Position numbers and translations under genes: made by a program. This document shows, piece after piece, positions 8,934-17,019 of a stretch of DNA of 64,000 bases. The notes beneath the pieces are model-generated. The model was not told the origin of the DNA. It worked only from the letters and a program-made list of their open reading frames with translations, and made no database searches. Source of the DNA: Isoptericola peretonis (lineage in GTDB: Bacteria; Actinomycetota; Actinomycetes; Actinomycetales; Cellulomonadaceae); NCBI GenBank assembly GCA_023241745.1, contig JALQCY010000008.1, positions 1-64,000 on the forward strand. Reading direction: 5' to 3'. Each line of letters opens with the position of its first letter. Positions within the stretch are counted from its first letter, which is position 1.

Positions 8934-9575
8934 TCAGCGGCGACGCCCGGGCAGCCGCATCGTCAGCAGCGACGCGCGGGGGGCCAACCGGCCCGCGAGG
9001 TCCAGGACTCCTTCGGTCCTGGCCCCGTCGGGGTCGATGACGGAGAAGAGGTTGGCGCCGAGGTAGAAGGTGATCGCGGCGTTCGCGACGTCGCGGGCGG
9101 GCAGGAGCCGAGCGAGGGGCGTCCCGCCGACCACGCGCTCCCAGTGCTCCTCGACGAACGCCACCCACACCTCGGCGCGGCCGCTGATCTCCTGGCGCAG
9201 CGCGGGCTTCGTGACGGCGGCCGCGACGAGCTCGCTGAACGTCGCGAGGTAGCCCTGCTCGACGTCGGTGCGGTAGATCGTCGCGGCTGCGGCGGCCAGC
9301 TCCTCGAGCGTGCGCGCCCGCGCGGCCGTCTCGCGGTGCAGCGCGAGGCGCGCCGCGCCGGCCCGGTCGAGGGCGGCCAGCAGCAGCGGGTCCACGCCGC
9401 CGTAGTGGTAGAAGACCAGCGCCGAGTTCACGCCCGCCTCCGCCGCGACGACGCGCGCCGACGTCCCGGCGTAGCCGTGCTCGCGGAGCACACGGTCGGC
9501 GGCGTCGAGCAGCCGCCGACGCGTCTCGTCGGCGTTCCGGCCGCGCCTGCCGTCGGACGAGCCCGCTTCCACCAT
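8934..9575 (-). CDS. TetR-family transcriptional regulator
   Basis: 213 aa. The N-terminal HTH (residues 14-60) reads ADETRRRLLDAADRVLREHG, then TSARVVAAEAGVNSALVFYHYGG with the FYHYG recognition-helix ending typical of TetR. The C-terminal ligand domain is all-helical and family-specific. It is divergent from the epimerase-like gene at 9634 with 58 bp between starts, and an extended inverted repeat (9592-9620) occupies that gap. It therefore most likely represses itself and the epimerase-like gene. Confidence 0.88.
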   Translation of the reverse strand: MVEAGSSDGRRGRNADETRRRLLDAADRVLREHGYAGTSARVVAAEAGVNSALVFYHYGGVDPLLLAALDRAGAARLALHRETAARARTLEELAAAAATIYRTDVEQGYLATFSELVAAAVTKPALRQEISGRAEVWVAFVEEHWERVVGGTPLARLLPARDVANAAITFYLGANLFSVIDPDGARTEGVLDLAGRLAPRASLLTMRLPGRRR

Positions 9576-9591
9576 GGCGCGATCTTATGCT

Positions 9592-9620
9592 TTGATCGAC
9601 TGACTTAACCGACTGATCAA
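9592..9620. promoter_or_regulatory. Candidate TetR operator in divergent promoter
   Basis: TTGATC (9592-9597) and GATCAA (9615-9620) form inverted arms around 17 bp. Inside are two direct CGACTGA copies six bases apart. The element fills the spacer between the divergent TetR and epimerase-like genes, where an autorepressor would bind. Confidence 0.5.
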
Positions 9621-9633
9621 CCCGGAGTGCGCG

Positions 9634-10629
9634 ATGACCGTCCCGTCCCCCGCCCCCGGTCCGCGGCGCGCCGTCGTCGCCGGGTGGAGCGGCTTCCTCG
9701 GCACGGCCCTGGCCGCCGACCTCGCGCGCCGCGGGTACGACGTCGCGCGCGTGGGACGCCAGGGCCCGGACGCCCGCTGGGGCGACGGCGCCGCGCTGGA
9801 CCGCCTGGTCGACGGCGCCGACCTGCTCGTGAACCTGGCCGGCAAGAGCGTCGGCTGCCGGTACACCGACGCGAACCGGGACGAGATCCTGCGGTCCCGC
9901 GTCGCGACCACCCGGCGGCTGCACGATGCCGTGTCCCGCGCCGCGAGGCCGCCGCGGCTGTGGCTCAACGCCAGCACGGCGACGATCTACCGGTACGCCC
10001 TCGACCGCCCGCAGACCGAGGACGACGGCGAGCCCGGCAGCGGGTTCTCGGTGGACGTCGCGCGCGCCTGGGAGGCCGCGCTGTTCGCCGGCGACCTGCC
10101 CGGCACGCGCCGCGTCGCGCTGCGCATGGCCATCGTGCTGGGCGGGCCGGCCTCGGACCAGCTCGCCCGGGTCGCCCGCCTGGGCCTGGGCGGGCCGCAG
10201 CTGGACGGCCGGTGGCTCCCGCACCGCCGCTACCGCGGGATCGGCGAGCACCCCACCGGCGGCGCCGCCCCCGCGCACCGCAGCCGGGGACGGCAGCGGT
10301 TCTCCTGGATCCACGTCGACGACGTGCTGCGCGCCGCGCGCTTCGTCGACGACGCGGGGCTGGCGGGGCCGGTCAACCTGGCCGCGCCGCACCCCGTGGA
10401 CAACCGCACCCTCATGGCCGAGCTGCGACGTGCCGTCGGCGCGCCGGTCGGGCTGCCCGCGCCGCGGTGGCTGCTCGAGCCCGCGATGTGGGCGCTGCGC
10501 AACGAGTCCGAGCTGCTGCTCAAGAGCCGGTGGGTGCTCCCGGCCCGGCTCCGGGACGCGGGCTTCACCTTCCGCTGGCCCGACCTGGCGCCGGCTCTCG
10601 ACGACGTCGTCGGACGCCGTCGGTCATGA
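9634..10629 (+). CDS. NAD(P)-binding epimerase-like SDR protein (TIGR01777/DUF1731 type)
   Basis: 331 aa. An N-terminal Rossmann fold with AVVAGWSGFLGTALAADLARRG (GxxGFxG form) leads to LVNLAGKSVGCRYTDANRDEI and RVATTRRLHDAV, hallmarks of the YfcH/SulA-like TIGR01777 family of extended SDRs. The C-terminal part (about 255-325), with GAPVGLPAPRWLLEPAMWAL, matches the DUF1731-like tail. Reaction unknown. The ATG has CCCGGAG upstream. Its stop overlaps the end of the convergent membrane-protein gene by 6 bp. Regulation by the divergent TetR is likely. Confidence 0.85.
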   Translation: MTVPSPAPGPRRAVVAGWSGFLGTALAADLARRGYDVARVGRQGPDARWGDGAALDRLVDGADLLVNLAGKSVGCRYTDANRDEILRSRVATTRRLHDAVSRAARPPRLWLNASTATIYRYALDRPQTEDDGEPGSGFSVDVARAWEAALFAGDLPGTRRVALRMAIVLGGPASDQLARVARLGLGGPQLDGRWLPHRRYRGIGEHPTGGAAPAHRSRGRQRFSWIHVDDVLRAARFVDDAGLAGPVNLAAPHPVDNRTLMAELRRAVGAPVGLPAPRWLLEPAMWALRNESELLLKSRWVLPARLRDAGFTFRWPDLAPALDDVVGRRRS

Positions 10630-11205
10630 CACCAGCGCGAAGGTGGCGACCGCGACCGCCAGCAGCACGTCGAGCACACAGCAGAACTCGGCGAGCGACA
10701 AGCTGACCACCCGCCGCGTGCGGTGGTGGTAGAGGTCCCAGGCGGCATGCCCGAGCAGCGCGACGGCGACGATCAGCCCGCCCACGGTCGCGTCCGCCCG
10801 GACGGCGAGCAGCGCGGCGGCGGCGAGGACGAGCATGGCGGCGGCCTGGAGCGGCAGCGACCACGGCGGCCGCCCGCGGCCCGCCGCCAGGCCGACGACC
10901 GCCAGCACGACGGCGAGGGCGATCATCCAGGGCGTCGGGTCGAGGTCGGCGACCTTGGCGACGCCGATGAGCACGAAGGTCACCCCGAAGGCGGCCCACG
11001 CCGCACCCGGCCGGCCGAGCGCGGCCGCGGCCACGTAGACGAACCCCGAGGCCGCGAGCACCGGCGCGACGTCGCGCGCGTCGGCGAGCCCGATCATCGT
11101 GCCCGCCGCGACCAGCACGCCCAGCGCCGCCGGCCACACCCGGCCGAACGCCGAGCGCGCGGCGCCGTCGGCCCTCGAGGTGCCACGCACCTGGTCCTGG
11201 GTCAT
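10624..11205 (-). CDS. Small integral membrane protein, function unknown
   Basis: 193 aa with about six predicted hydrophobic segments (from residue 25 to the C-terminus) and almost no soluble domain. The basic N-terminus suggests a cytoplasmic start. A short motif YHHRTRRVVSLSLAEFCCVLD lies before the last helix. No family is recognised. Its start faces the GNAT gene, and an operator of the GNACA-N4-TGTNC type sits 65 bp upstream, so it may belong to the regulon of the TetR at 11831. Confidence 0.7.
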   Translation of the reverse strand: MTQDQVRGTSRADGAARSAFGRVWPAALGVLVAAGTMIGLADARDVAPVLAASGFVYVAAAALGRPGAAWAAFGVTFVLIGVAKVADLDPTPWMIALAVVLAVVGLAAGRGRPPWSLPLQAAAMLVLAAAALLAVRADATVGGLIVAVALLGHAAWDLYHHRTRRVVSLSLAEFCCVLDVLLAVAVATFALVS

Positions 11206-11269
11206 GGTCTTCTCGCTCTCCGTGAGTGCGTGCCGCGGGGACGAACCGCTGACACCGAGCGCTTAAACT

Positions 11270-11283
11270 GTACATCCGTGTTC
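11270..11283. promoter_or_regulatory. Operator copy 1, GNACA-N4-TGTNC
   Basis: GTACATCCGTGTTC, followed directly by GAGTTA, lies between the divergent membrane-protein gene and the GNAT gene. The same TCCGTGTTCGAGTTA string recurs at 12541, before the MFS gene. It matches three other sites around the TetR gene at 11831. Confidence 0.65.
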
Positions 11284-11304
11284 GAGTTAGGGGAAGGGTG
11301 CCCG

Positions 11305-11796
11305 ATGGCGACAGGGACGACCGGCGAGCTCCGGCCCGCGACGGCCGCGGACGCGGACGCCGTCGCGCACATCTGGCGCGAGGGCTGGGCCGACGCCCAC
11401 CTCGGCCACGTGCCCGACGCCCTCGTCGCGGTGCGCACCCCGGCGTCGTTCGCCGAGCGTGCCCGTGACCGCGTGGCGGACACGACGGTCGCGACGCGCC
11501 AGGGCACGGTCGTCGGGTTCGTCATGGTCGCCGGGGACGAGGTGGACCAGCTCTACCTCGACCGCACCGCGCGCGGGGGCGGCCTCGGCGGCGCCCTGCT
11601 CCGGCACGCGGAGGCGGTCGTGCGGGCCGCCGGCCACGACCGGGCCTGGCTCGCCGTCGCGACGGGGAACGCTGCCGGCCGGCGCTTCTACGCCCGGCAG
11701 GGCTGGCTCGACGAGGGCCGGTTCGCGCACCGCGCGCCCGTACCCGGCGGCGCCGTCGAGGTCGAGTGCCACCGGTTCCGTAGCCCGGGACGCTAA
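11305..11796 (+). CDS. GNAT-family N-acetyltransferase
   Basis: 163 aa. The order of GNAT motifs is intact: LRPATAADADAVAHIWREGW at the N-terminus, then VDQLYLDRTARGGGLGGALLRHAE (acetyl-CoA loop, R/Q-x-x-G-x-G/A in degenerate form RGGGLGG), and LAVATGNAAGRRFYARQGW near the end. The substrate is unknown. The chosen ATG follows GGGGAAGGG. The gene lies just upstream of the TetR regulator (34 bp) and behind an operator copy, so repression by that TetR is likely. Confidence 0.88.
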   Translation: MATGTTGELRPATAADADAVAHIWREGWADAHLGHVPDALVAVRTPASFAERARDRVADTTVATRQGTVVGFVMVAGDEVDQLYLDRTARGGGLGGALLRHAEAVVRAAGHDRAWLAVATGNAAGRRFYARQGWLDEGRFAHRAPVPGGAVEVECHRFRSPGR

Positions 11797-11799
11797 CCT

Positions 11800-11813
11800 G
11801 GACACCCCTGTAC
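11800..11813. promoter_or_regulatory. Operator copy 2, GNACA-N4-TGTNC
   Basis: GGACACCCCTGTAC lies between the GNAT stop (11796) and the TetR GTG (11831). It has the same spacing and conserved core as the other three sites and fits an autoregulatory operator. Confidence 0.6.
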
Positions 11814-11830
11814 AGGCTTGGAGGAACCCC

Positions 11831-12463
11831 GTGGCCACGACACCGCCAGCGACGACCAGGACGACGGCGAGGACGGGCGCGGGGGCGGCCGACGGCGGCC
11901 GGGACCGCGCCAAGCGCGCCGACGCCGTCCGGAACGTCGAGTCGATCGTGGCGGCAGCCACCCGGGTCCTGGCGGTGGACCCCGACGCCAGCATCAACGA
12001 CATCGCGAAGGCCGCGGGCGTCGGCCGGGTCACGCTCTACGGGCACTTCGACTCCCGGGCGACGCTCGTGCGCGAGGTGGTCGACCGCGCCATCGCGCAG
12101 ACCGACGCCGCGCTGGCCGAGGTGGACCTGGACGGCGACCCGCGCGACGCCCTCGGGCGGATGCTGGAGGCCTCCTGGCGCCTCACCCACCGGTTCGGGG
12201 CGCTCGTCGTCGCCGGGTCGCAGGTGCTCCCGCCAGAGGAGATGCGGCGCGCCCACGACGGTCCCATGACCCGCGCACGCGGGGTGCTCGAGCGTGGGCG
12301 CCAGGCCGGCGCGCTGCGCGCGGACATGCCGATCGACTGGCAGCTCAGCGTGATCCAGGCGATCCTCCACGGCGCCTCCGCCGCGGTGCACCGCGGCGAG
12401 ATCACCTCCGACGACGCGCCGGGGCTGGTCCGCGACACCGCGCTCGCCGCCCTGACGGCCTGA
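11831..12463 (+). CDS. TetR-family transcriptional regulator
   Basis: 210 aa from a GTG preceded by GGAGG. After a low-complexity Thr/Ala N-terminus, the HTH (about 28-75) reads RADAVRNVESIVAAATRVLA...ASINDIAKAAGVGRVTLYGHFDS, the canonical TetR recognition helix. The C-terminal domain contains RAHDGPMTRARGVLERGRQAGALRADMP, typical of TetR C-terminal families linked to efflux pumps. It sits between a GNAT gene and a DHA2-type MFS gene. Four copies of a 14-bp operator flank these genes, so it probably represses itself, the GNAT gene and the efflux gene, being released by a toxic ligand. Confidence 0.88.
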   Translation: MATTPPATTRTTARTGAGAADGGRDRAKRADAVRNVESIVAAATRVLAVDPDASINDIAKAAGVGRVTLYGHFDSRATLVREVVDRAIAQTDAALAEVDLDGDPRDALGRMLEASWRLTHRFGALVVAGSQVLPPEEMRRAHDGPMTRARGVLERGRQAGALRADMPIDWQLSVIQAILHGASAAVHRGEITSDDAPGLVRDTALAALTA

Positions 12464-12507
12464 TTTCACCTCTTCCAGCGCGAGGGCGGAGCCCTGCCCC
12501 TCTTGTT

Positions 12508-12549
12508 GAACACTAGTGTTCGAGTTAGCGTTCTTGAACATCCGTGTTC
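12508..12549. promoter_or_regulatory. Tandem operator copies 3 and 4 upstream of the MFS gene
   Basis: GAACACTAGTGTTC (12508-12521, perfect palindrome) and GAACATCCGTGTTC (12536-12549, perfect 5-bp arms) are 28 bp apart centre to centre. Each is followed by GAGTTA. They lie 24-65 bp upstream of the MFS ATG, over the expected promoter. Confidence 0.75.
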
Positions 12550-12572
12550 GAGTTATCGAGGGGACCGGCACC

Positions 12573-13952
12573 ATGACCGCTCAGGAGAAGACCGCTCCAG
12601 ACTCTGCCGCCGCGCCCGACCCCCGCCGCTGGCGGGTCCTCGGGCTGCTCGGGGTCGCGCAGCTCATGCTCATCGTCGACGTCACCGTGGTCGCGATCGC
12701 CCTTCCTGACATGGGGGCCGACCTCGGGCTCGACCGCGCGGGCCTCACCTGGGTCGCCAGCGTCTACGCGCTGGTCTTCGGCGGCCTCATGCTGCTCGGC
12801 GGCAAGGCCGCCGACGTCGTCGGCCCTCGCCGCGTCGTGCTCGCGGGCCTCGGGGTGTTCACCCTCGCCTCGCTGCTCGCCGGGACGGCGGACACCGCCG
12901 GGATGCTCCTGACCGCCCGCGCCCTGCAGGGCGTCGGCGCGGCGGCGATGTCGCCCGCCGCCCTGTCCGTCGTCGTGCGCACCTTCGCCGGGGCCGAGCT
13001 CTCCCGCGCCCTGGGCGTGTGGTCGGCGCTCGGTGGCGCGGGCGCGGCCGTCGGCGTGCTGCTGGGCGGCGTGCTCACGGCCGGGCCGGGCTGGCCGTGG
13101 GTGTTCTGGGTGAACGTCCCGGTGGGGGCGGTCCTGCTCCTGGCGGTGCTGCGGTGGGTGCGGCCCTGGCCGGGGGCGGGCGGGCGGCTCGACCTGCTCG
13201 GCGCCGCCCTCGCCACGCTCGCGACCGGGTCCGTCGTGTACGGGCTCGTGGCCGCCGGCGACCGCGGCTGGCTCAGCGCCCAGACCCTCGTCGCCCTGCT
13301 GCTCGGGGCGGTCGGGTACTGGCTCCTCGCGCTGCGCCTGCGGGCCGCGTCCGCGCCGCTGCTCGACCCGGCGATGCTCGTGCGGCGACCGGTCGTCCGC
13401 GGCCTGGCCCTGATCCTCGTGGCGACGGCGCTGATGATCTCCGTGTTCTTCCTCGGCTCCTTCACGCTGCAGCAGCTGCACGGCTTCAGCCCCCTGGACA
13501 CGGGCCTGTGCTTCCTCCCGGTCGCGGCGGGCACGATCGTCGGCTCGAACCTCGCCGGCCGGGTGCTGCCCCGCCGGGGCGTGCGCGCCGTCTCGGTGGC
13601 CGGCCTGCTCGTGGCCGCCGCCGGCCTCGCGGCGGCCGCCGGGATCTTCTCCATGACGGTCCTCGTCGTCGGCATCACCGTCGCCGGGTTCGGCGTCGGC
13701 GCCGCGTTCGTCGCCGCCTCCGCGAGCCTCTTCTCCGCCGTCCGGCCGCACGAGGCGGGCGTGGCGTCCGGGGCGCTCAGCACGTTCCACGAGTTCGGGG
13801 CCGCGATCGGCGTCTCCGCCGTCTCGAGCGTGGCCGCCGCGGCACTCCTGGAGCCGAGCTTCGAGACGTTCGCCGCAGGCTACTGGTTCGCCGCCGGCGT
13901 CGCCCTCGTCGCCGGGCTCGCCTCGCTGGCCCCGGCCCGCGCGGCGCGCTGA
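12573..13952 (+). CDS. MFS drug-efflux transporter, DHA2-like
   Basis: 459 aa, hydrophobic throughout, with the first helix reading LLGVAQLMLIVDVTVVAIAL, the D-x-T-V-V-x-V/I-A-L-P motif of EmrB/QacA-type pumps. Motif A-like GGKAADVVGPRRV follows helix 2, and the antiporter motif-C-like run GAGAAVGVLLGGVL lies in helix 5. About 14 helices are expected. The ATG was preferred over an in-frame upstream start because that would place coding sequence inside the operator. Its promoter carries two operators for the adjacent TetR. Its 3' end overlaps the convergent EamA gene by 73 bp. Confidence 0.87.
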   Translation: MTAQEKTAPDSAAAPDPRRWRVLGLLGVAQLMLIVDVTVVAIALPDMGADLGLDRAGLTWVASVYALVFGGLMLLGGKAADVVGPRRVVLAGLGVFTLASLLAGTADTAGMLLTARALQGVGAAAMSPAALSVVVRTFAGAELSRALGVWSALGGAGAAVGVLLGGVLTAGPGWPWVFWVNVPVGAVLLLAVLRWVRPWPGAGGRLDLLGAALATLATGSVVYGLVAAGDRGWLSAQTLVALLLGAVGYWLLALRLRAASAPLLDPAMLVRRPVVRGLALILVATALMISVFFLGSFTLQQLHGFSPLDTGLCFLPVAAGTIVGSNLAGRVLPRRGVRAVSVAGLLVAAAGLAAAAGIFSMTVLVVGITVAGFGVGAAFVAASASLFSAVRPHEAGVASGALSTFHEFGAAIGVSAVSSVAAAALLEPSFETFAAGYWFAAGVALVAGLASLAPARAAR

Positions 13953-14875
13953 GGTGCCCGGCCCCGGCCGAGGCGGGTGCGGACGGCCTGGGCCGCGGCC
14001 CCGACGACGACGAGGCCCCCGAGGACGGTGGCCCAGGTGACGGGCTCGCGCAGGAGCAGCGCCGCCCAGCCGATGGTCAGCACCGGCTGCACCAGCTGCA
14101 CCTGGCTGACCTGCGCCATCGGACCGATGGCCAGGCCGCGGTACCACGCGAAGAACCCCAGGAACATGCTCACCGCAGCGAGGTAGGCGAACGCCGCCCA
14201 CTGGACGGCGCTCGCCTGCGGCGGCTGCTGGACGATGCTCCACGCCGCCACGACGAGCGTCGCCGGCGCGGCGACCAGGAGCGCCCAGGAGATCGTCTGC
14301 CAGGAGCCGAGCTCGCGGGCCAGCAGCCCGCCCTCGGCGTACCCGACCGCCGCTGCGACGACCGCGCCCAGCAGCAGAAGGTCCGCCCGGTGGAGCCCGC
14401 CGAGCCCGCCGCCCTGCAGCGCCACGAACCCGGTCGCCGCCAGCGCCCCGAGGGCCGCGAACACCCAGAAGGACCGTGACGGCCGCTCGCCCGTGCGCAG
14501 CGCGGCCACCACCGCGGTGACCGCGGGGAGCAGGCCGACGACGACGGCCGCGTGGCTCGCCGGCGCGGACTCGAGCGCGAAGGACGTGAGGAAGGGGAAG
14601 CCCACCACGACGCCGCCCGCCACCACCGCCAGTCGCACCCACTGCCCGCCGCGCGGCAGCACCTGTCTCGTCACGGCCAGCACCAAGGCGGCGAGGACGG
14701 CGGCCGCGACCGCCCGCGCCGACCCGACGAACAAGGGCGACAGGCCACCCACGGCCACGCGGGTGAACGGCACGGTGAAGGAGAACGCGACGACGCCGAC
14801 CAGGCCCCACAGGAGCCCGGCGCGGCCGGGTAACAGGCTTCCCGCCGGGACGATAGCGCTACTCTGTGCTCTCAT
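13880..14875 (-). CDS. EamA-family (DMT superfamily) transporter
   Basis: 331 aa with about ten helices in two EamA repeats. The second ends QVQLVQPVLTIGWAALLLREPVTWATVLGGLVVVG, the diagnostic P-V-x-x-x-x-x-x-x-L-x-E-x-x-T motif. The start codon at 14875 overlaps the divergent MocR start by 2 bp. An extended -10 (TGCTATCGT on the minus strand, -10 at 14886-14881) is placed so that transcription begins at or next to the ATG, implying a leaderless mRNA. Export of an amino acid or metabolite is likely by family. The neighbouring MocR regulator probably controls it. Confidence 0.85.
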   Translation of the reverse strand: MRAQSSAIVPAGSLLPGRAGLLWGLVGVVAFSFTVPFTRVAVGGLSPLFVGSARAVAAAVLAALVLAVTRQVLPRGGQWVRLAVVAGGVVVGFPFLTSFALESAPASHAAVVVGLLPAVTAVVAALRTGERPSRSFWVFAALGALAATGFVALQGGGLGGLHRADLLLLGAVVAAAVGYAEGGLLARELGSWQTISWALLVAAPATLVVAAWSIVQQPPQASAVQWAAFAYLAAVSMFLGFFAWYRGLAIGPMAQVSQVQLVQPVLTIGWAALLLREPVTWATVLGGLVVVGAAAQAVRTRLGRGRAPQRAARAGASEASPATRATPAANQ

Positions 14876-14886
14876 GCAGAACGATA
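14860..14886. promoter_or_regulatory. Overlapping divergent leaderless promoters, EamA / MocR
   Basis: A plus-strand -10 TACTCT (14860-14865) sits 8 bp before the MocR ATG (14874). A minus-strand extended -10 TGC-TATCGT ends 5 bp before the EamA ATG (14875). Neither gene has room for a ribosome site. A direct repeat CGATAGC (14851 and 14882) flanks the region and could be the MocR binding site. Confidence 0.5.
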
Positions 14887-16283
14887 GCACCGGCCGTATC
14901 GTCGCCGGCCTGCGGGCGTGGGTCGCCACGGCCCCGCCGGGCGCGCGCGTGCCGCCCGGCCGCGCGCTCACCGCCGAGTACGGGGCGAGCCCCGTGACCG
15001 TGCAACGGGCGATGCGCGTCCTCGCGGCAGAGGGCCTGGTCGAGAGCCGGCCCGGCGTCGGGACCTTCGTCCTCGCGCCCCGCGCGGCACGACCCGTCGA
15101 CCTCGGCTGGCAGACGGCGGCGCTCGGCGCGCAGCCCGTCCGCGTCCCCGCCCTGTCGTCCACGCAGCGGGGCGCCGCGCCCGACGCCGTCGCGCTGCAC
15201 TCCGGCTACCCGGCCGCGGACCTGCTGCCCGAGCGGCTCGTCCGGGCGGCGCTCGTCCGCGCCGCGCGCACGGCGGCCGCCACCACGCGCGCCCCGGCGG
15301 CGGGTCTCCCCGAGCTCCAGCAGTGGTTCGCGACCGAGCTCGCCGGGGCCGCACCGCCCGACGTCGTGCCGCCGTCGCCGCGCGACGTCCTCGTGCTGTC
15401 CGGGAGCCAGAGCGGGCTCAGCTCGATCTTCCGCGCCGTCGTGGGCCCCGGGCAGCCGCTGCTCGTCGAGTCGCCGACCTACTGGGGCGCCGTGCTCGCC
15501 GCCGCACAGGCCGGCGTCACGCTCGTGCCGGTCCCCGCGGGGAGCGCCGGGCCGGACCCCGCGGACCTCGACCGTGCCTTCGAGCGGACCGGGGCGCGCG
15601 CGTTCTACGCCCAGCCCACGTACGCCAACCCCACCGGCGTGCAGTGGTCGGCCGAGCGCGGACGCGCGATCCTCGACGTCGTGCAAGCGCGCGGCGCCTT
15701 CCTCGTCGAGGACGACTGGGCGCACGACCTCGCGATCGACACCGACCCGCGGCCGCTCGCCGCCCACGACCGCGACGGGCACGTCATCTACCTGCGGTCG
15801 CTGACCAAGAGTGTCTCCCCCGCCCTGCGCGTGGCGGCCCTGGTCGCGCGGGGGCCGGCCCGCGACCGGATCCTGGCCGACCGCGCCGCGGAGTCGATGT
15901 ACGTCAGCGGGCTGCTGCAGGCCGCCGCGCTCGACGTCGTCGCCCAGCCGGCGTGGCGCACGCACCTGCGCCACCTGCGGCCCGCCCTGCGCACCCGACG
16001 GGACGCGCTGCTGCACGCCCTGCGCGAGCGCGCCCCCGCGGCGCACGTCGACCGGGTCCCGGCCGGCGGGCTCAACCTGTGGGCCCGCCTGCCCGACGGG
16101 GCCGACCCCGCTCGGGTCGCGCTCGCCTGCGAGGCCCGGGGGGTCGTCGTCGCCCCCGGGGACGAGTGGTTCCCGGCCGAGCCGGCGGGCCCCTACCTGC
16201 GGCTCAACTTCTCCGGCCCGGACCCGGACCGCTTCGACGAGGCCGCTCGCGTGATCGGGCAGGCCGTCGAGGCGATCGGGTGA
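14874..16283 (+). CDS. MocR-family regulator (GntR HTH fused to PLP aminotransferase fold)
   Basis: 469 aa. The N-terminal GntR winged HTH (about 5-70) reads PPGRALTAEYGASPVTVQRAMRVLAAEGLVESRPGVGTFV. It is followed by a fold-type I aminotransferase domain with VLVLSGSQSGLSSIFRAV, YAQPTYANPTGVQW and the PLP-lysine motif YLRSLTKSVSPALRVA. These regulators bind PLP or its adducts and usually control a divergent transporter or biosynthetic gene; here that is the EamA transporter, whose start codon overlaps its own. Confidence 0.9.
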   Translation: MQNDSTGRIVAGLRAWVATAPPGARVPPGRALTAEYGASPVTVQRAMRVLAAEGLVESRPGVGTFVLAPRAARPVDLGWQTAALGAQPVRVPALSSTQRGAAPDAVALHSGYPAADLLPERLVRAALVRAARTAAATTRAPAAGLPELQQWFATELAGAAPPDVVPPSPRDVLVLSGSQSGLSSIFRAVVGPGQPLLVESPTYWGAVLAAAQAGVTLVPVPAGSAGPDPADLDRAFERTGARAFYAQPTYANPTGVQWSAERGRAILDVVQARGAFLVEDDWAHDLAIDTDPRPLAAHDRDGHVIYLRSLTKSVSPALRVAALVARGPARDRILADRAAESMYVSGLLQAAALDVVAQPAWRTHLRHLRPALRTRRDALLHALRERAPAAHVDRVPAGGLNLWARLPDGADPARVALACEARGVVVAPGDEWFPAEPAGPYLRLNFSGPDPDRFDEAARVIGQAVEAIG

Positions 16284-16293
16284 CGCGCACGCC

Positions 16294-16521
16294 TCATCCG
16301 GGCGTGGCGACGGGATGCGGCGCGGCCCGCCGGTTCCAGGCCGCGACCGCGGCGTCGAGCCGCGCTGTCGAGGCCAGGTAGTGCACGAGGTCGACCGGCA
16401 GGCCACCGTCGACCACCGAGACCGCGTCCTCCACCGCCCACTGGGCGGCGGCGAGCTCACCGAGCAGGTCGTGGAGCAGGTCGTGGGCCCGGACCGGTCC
16501 GGGTCCGAGGTCGTGGACCAT
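16294..16521 (-). CDS. Small hypothetical protein
   Basis: 75 aa from the ATG at 16521, which has GGGAGGTG about 7 bp upstream. An in-frame start 9 codons earlier would lie upstream of that ribosome site and is less likely. The protein is helical in appearance (AAAQWAVEDAVSVVDGGLPVDLVHYLASTARLD) with no recognised family. It lies between the MocR gene (convergent, 10 bp) and a LapA-like gene (30 bp, same strand), and may be co-transcribed with the latter. Confidence 0.55.
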   Translation of the reverse strand: MVHDLGPGPVRAHDLLHDLLGELAAAQWAVEDAVSVVDGGLPVDLVHYLASTARLDAAVAAWNRRAAPHPVATPG

Positions 16522-16551
16522 GAGTGGTACACCTCCCCGAGACGTCACGCG

Positions 16552-16917
16552 TCAACCGCGCCGGTGCAGGCGCCGCCGCACCTGCGCGACGCGGACGGTG
16601 CCGACGACGAGCGCGATGATGCCCACGCCCACCGCCGCGATGAGCAGGGAGACGGCCAGCGGCACCGTGCCCTCCATGCCGAGGAACGAGACCAGCACCG
16701 GCTGGGTGTTCTGCAGCATGAAGACGATCAGGCCGACCAGCACGAGCGCCGCGACGCCGACGGCCAGCCAGACCGCGGCCCCGGCGCGACCCCGCGGCGC
16801 GCCCCGGTGGTGGGTGCTGGTGCGGGTGACGCCCGGCGCGGAACCCGTCCCTGCGACGCGCCTGGTGGGGCTTCCGTTGACCGCGGAGGCCAGGGGCGGG
16901 GTCGGGGTGGCGGCCAT
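16552..16917 (-). CDS. LapA-domain (DUF1049) membrane protein
   Basis: 121 aa with a Thr/Pro-rich, basic cytoplasmic N-terminus (about 1-45) and two membrane helices (about 46-68 and 86-108). Between them is the LapA signature FMLQNTQPVLVSFLGMEGTVPLAVSLL, and the C-terminus is Arg-rich. The name comes from LPS assembly in Gram-negative bacteria; in actinobacteria the role is unknown. The small gene at 16294-16521 follows on the same strand. Confidence 0.82.
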   Translation of the reverse strand: MAATPTPPLASAVNGSPTRRVAGTGSAPGVTRTSTHHRGAPRGRAGAAVWLAVGVAALVLVGLIVFMLQNTQPVLVSFLGMEGTVPLAVSLLIAAVGVGIIALVVGTVRVAQVRRRLHRRG

Positions 16918-16995
16918 GGCGGCCTCCCTACGGTTCCGGGCCCACGCACCTCGAGCGGGGCACGTTCGCCCGGATAGCTTCGACTGTACGCCCCG

Positions 16996-17014
16996 TTCGC
17001 CCCGTTCGGGCGAA
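16996..17014 (-). terminator. Short hairpin after the desaturase gene
   Basis: TTCGCCC and GGGCGAA pair around a 5-base loop just downstream of the desaturase stop (17020). No T-run is seen, so terminator function is only likely. Confidence 0.4.
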
Positions 17015-17019
17015 GTGCC

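Noticed and set aside
12525..14810. Long minus-strand open frame opposite the MFS gene and in another frame of the EamA gene
   Set aside because: Composition is Arg/Gly/Ala shadow coding; the MFS and EamA frames have membrane helices and family motifs.
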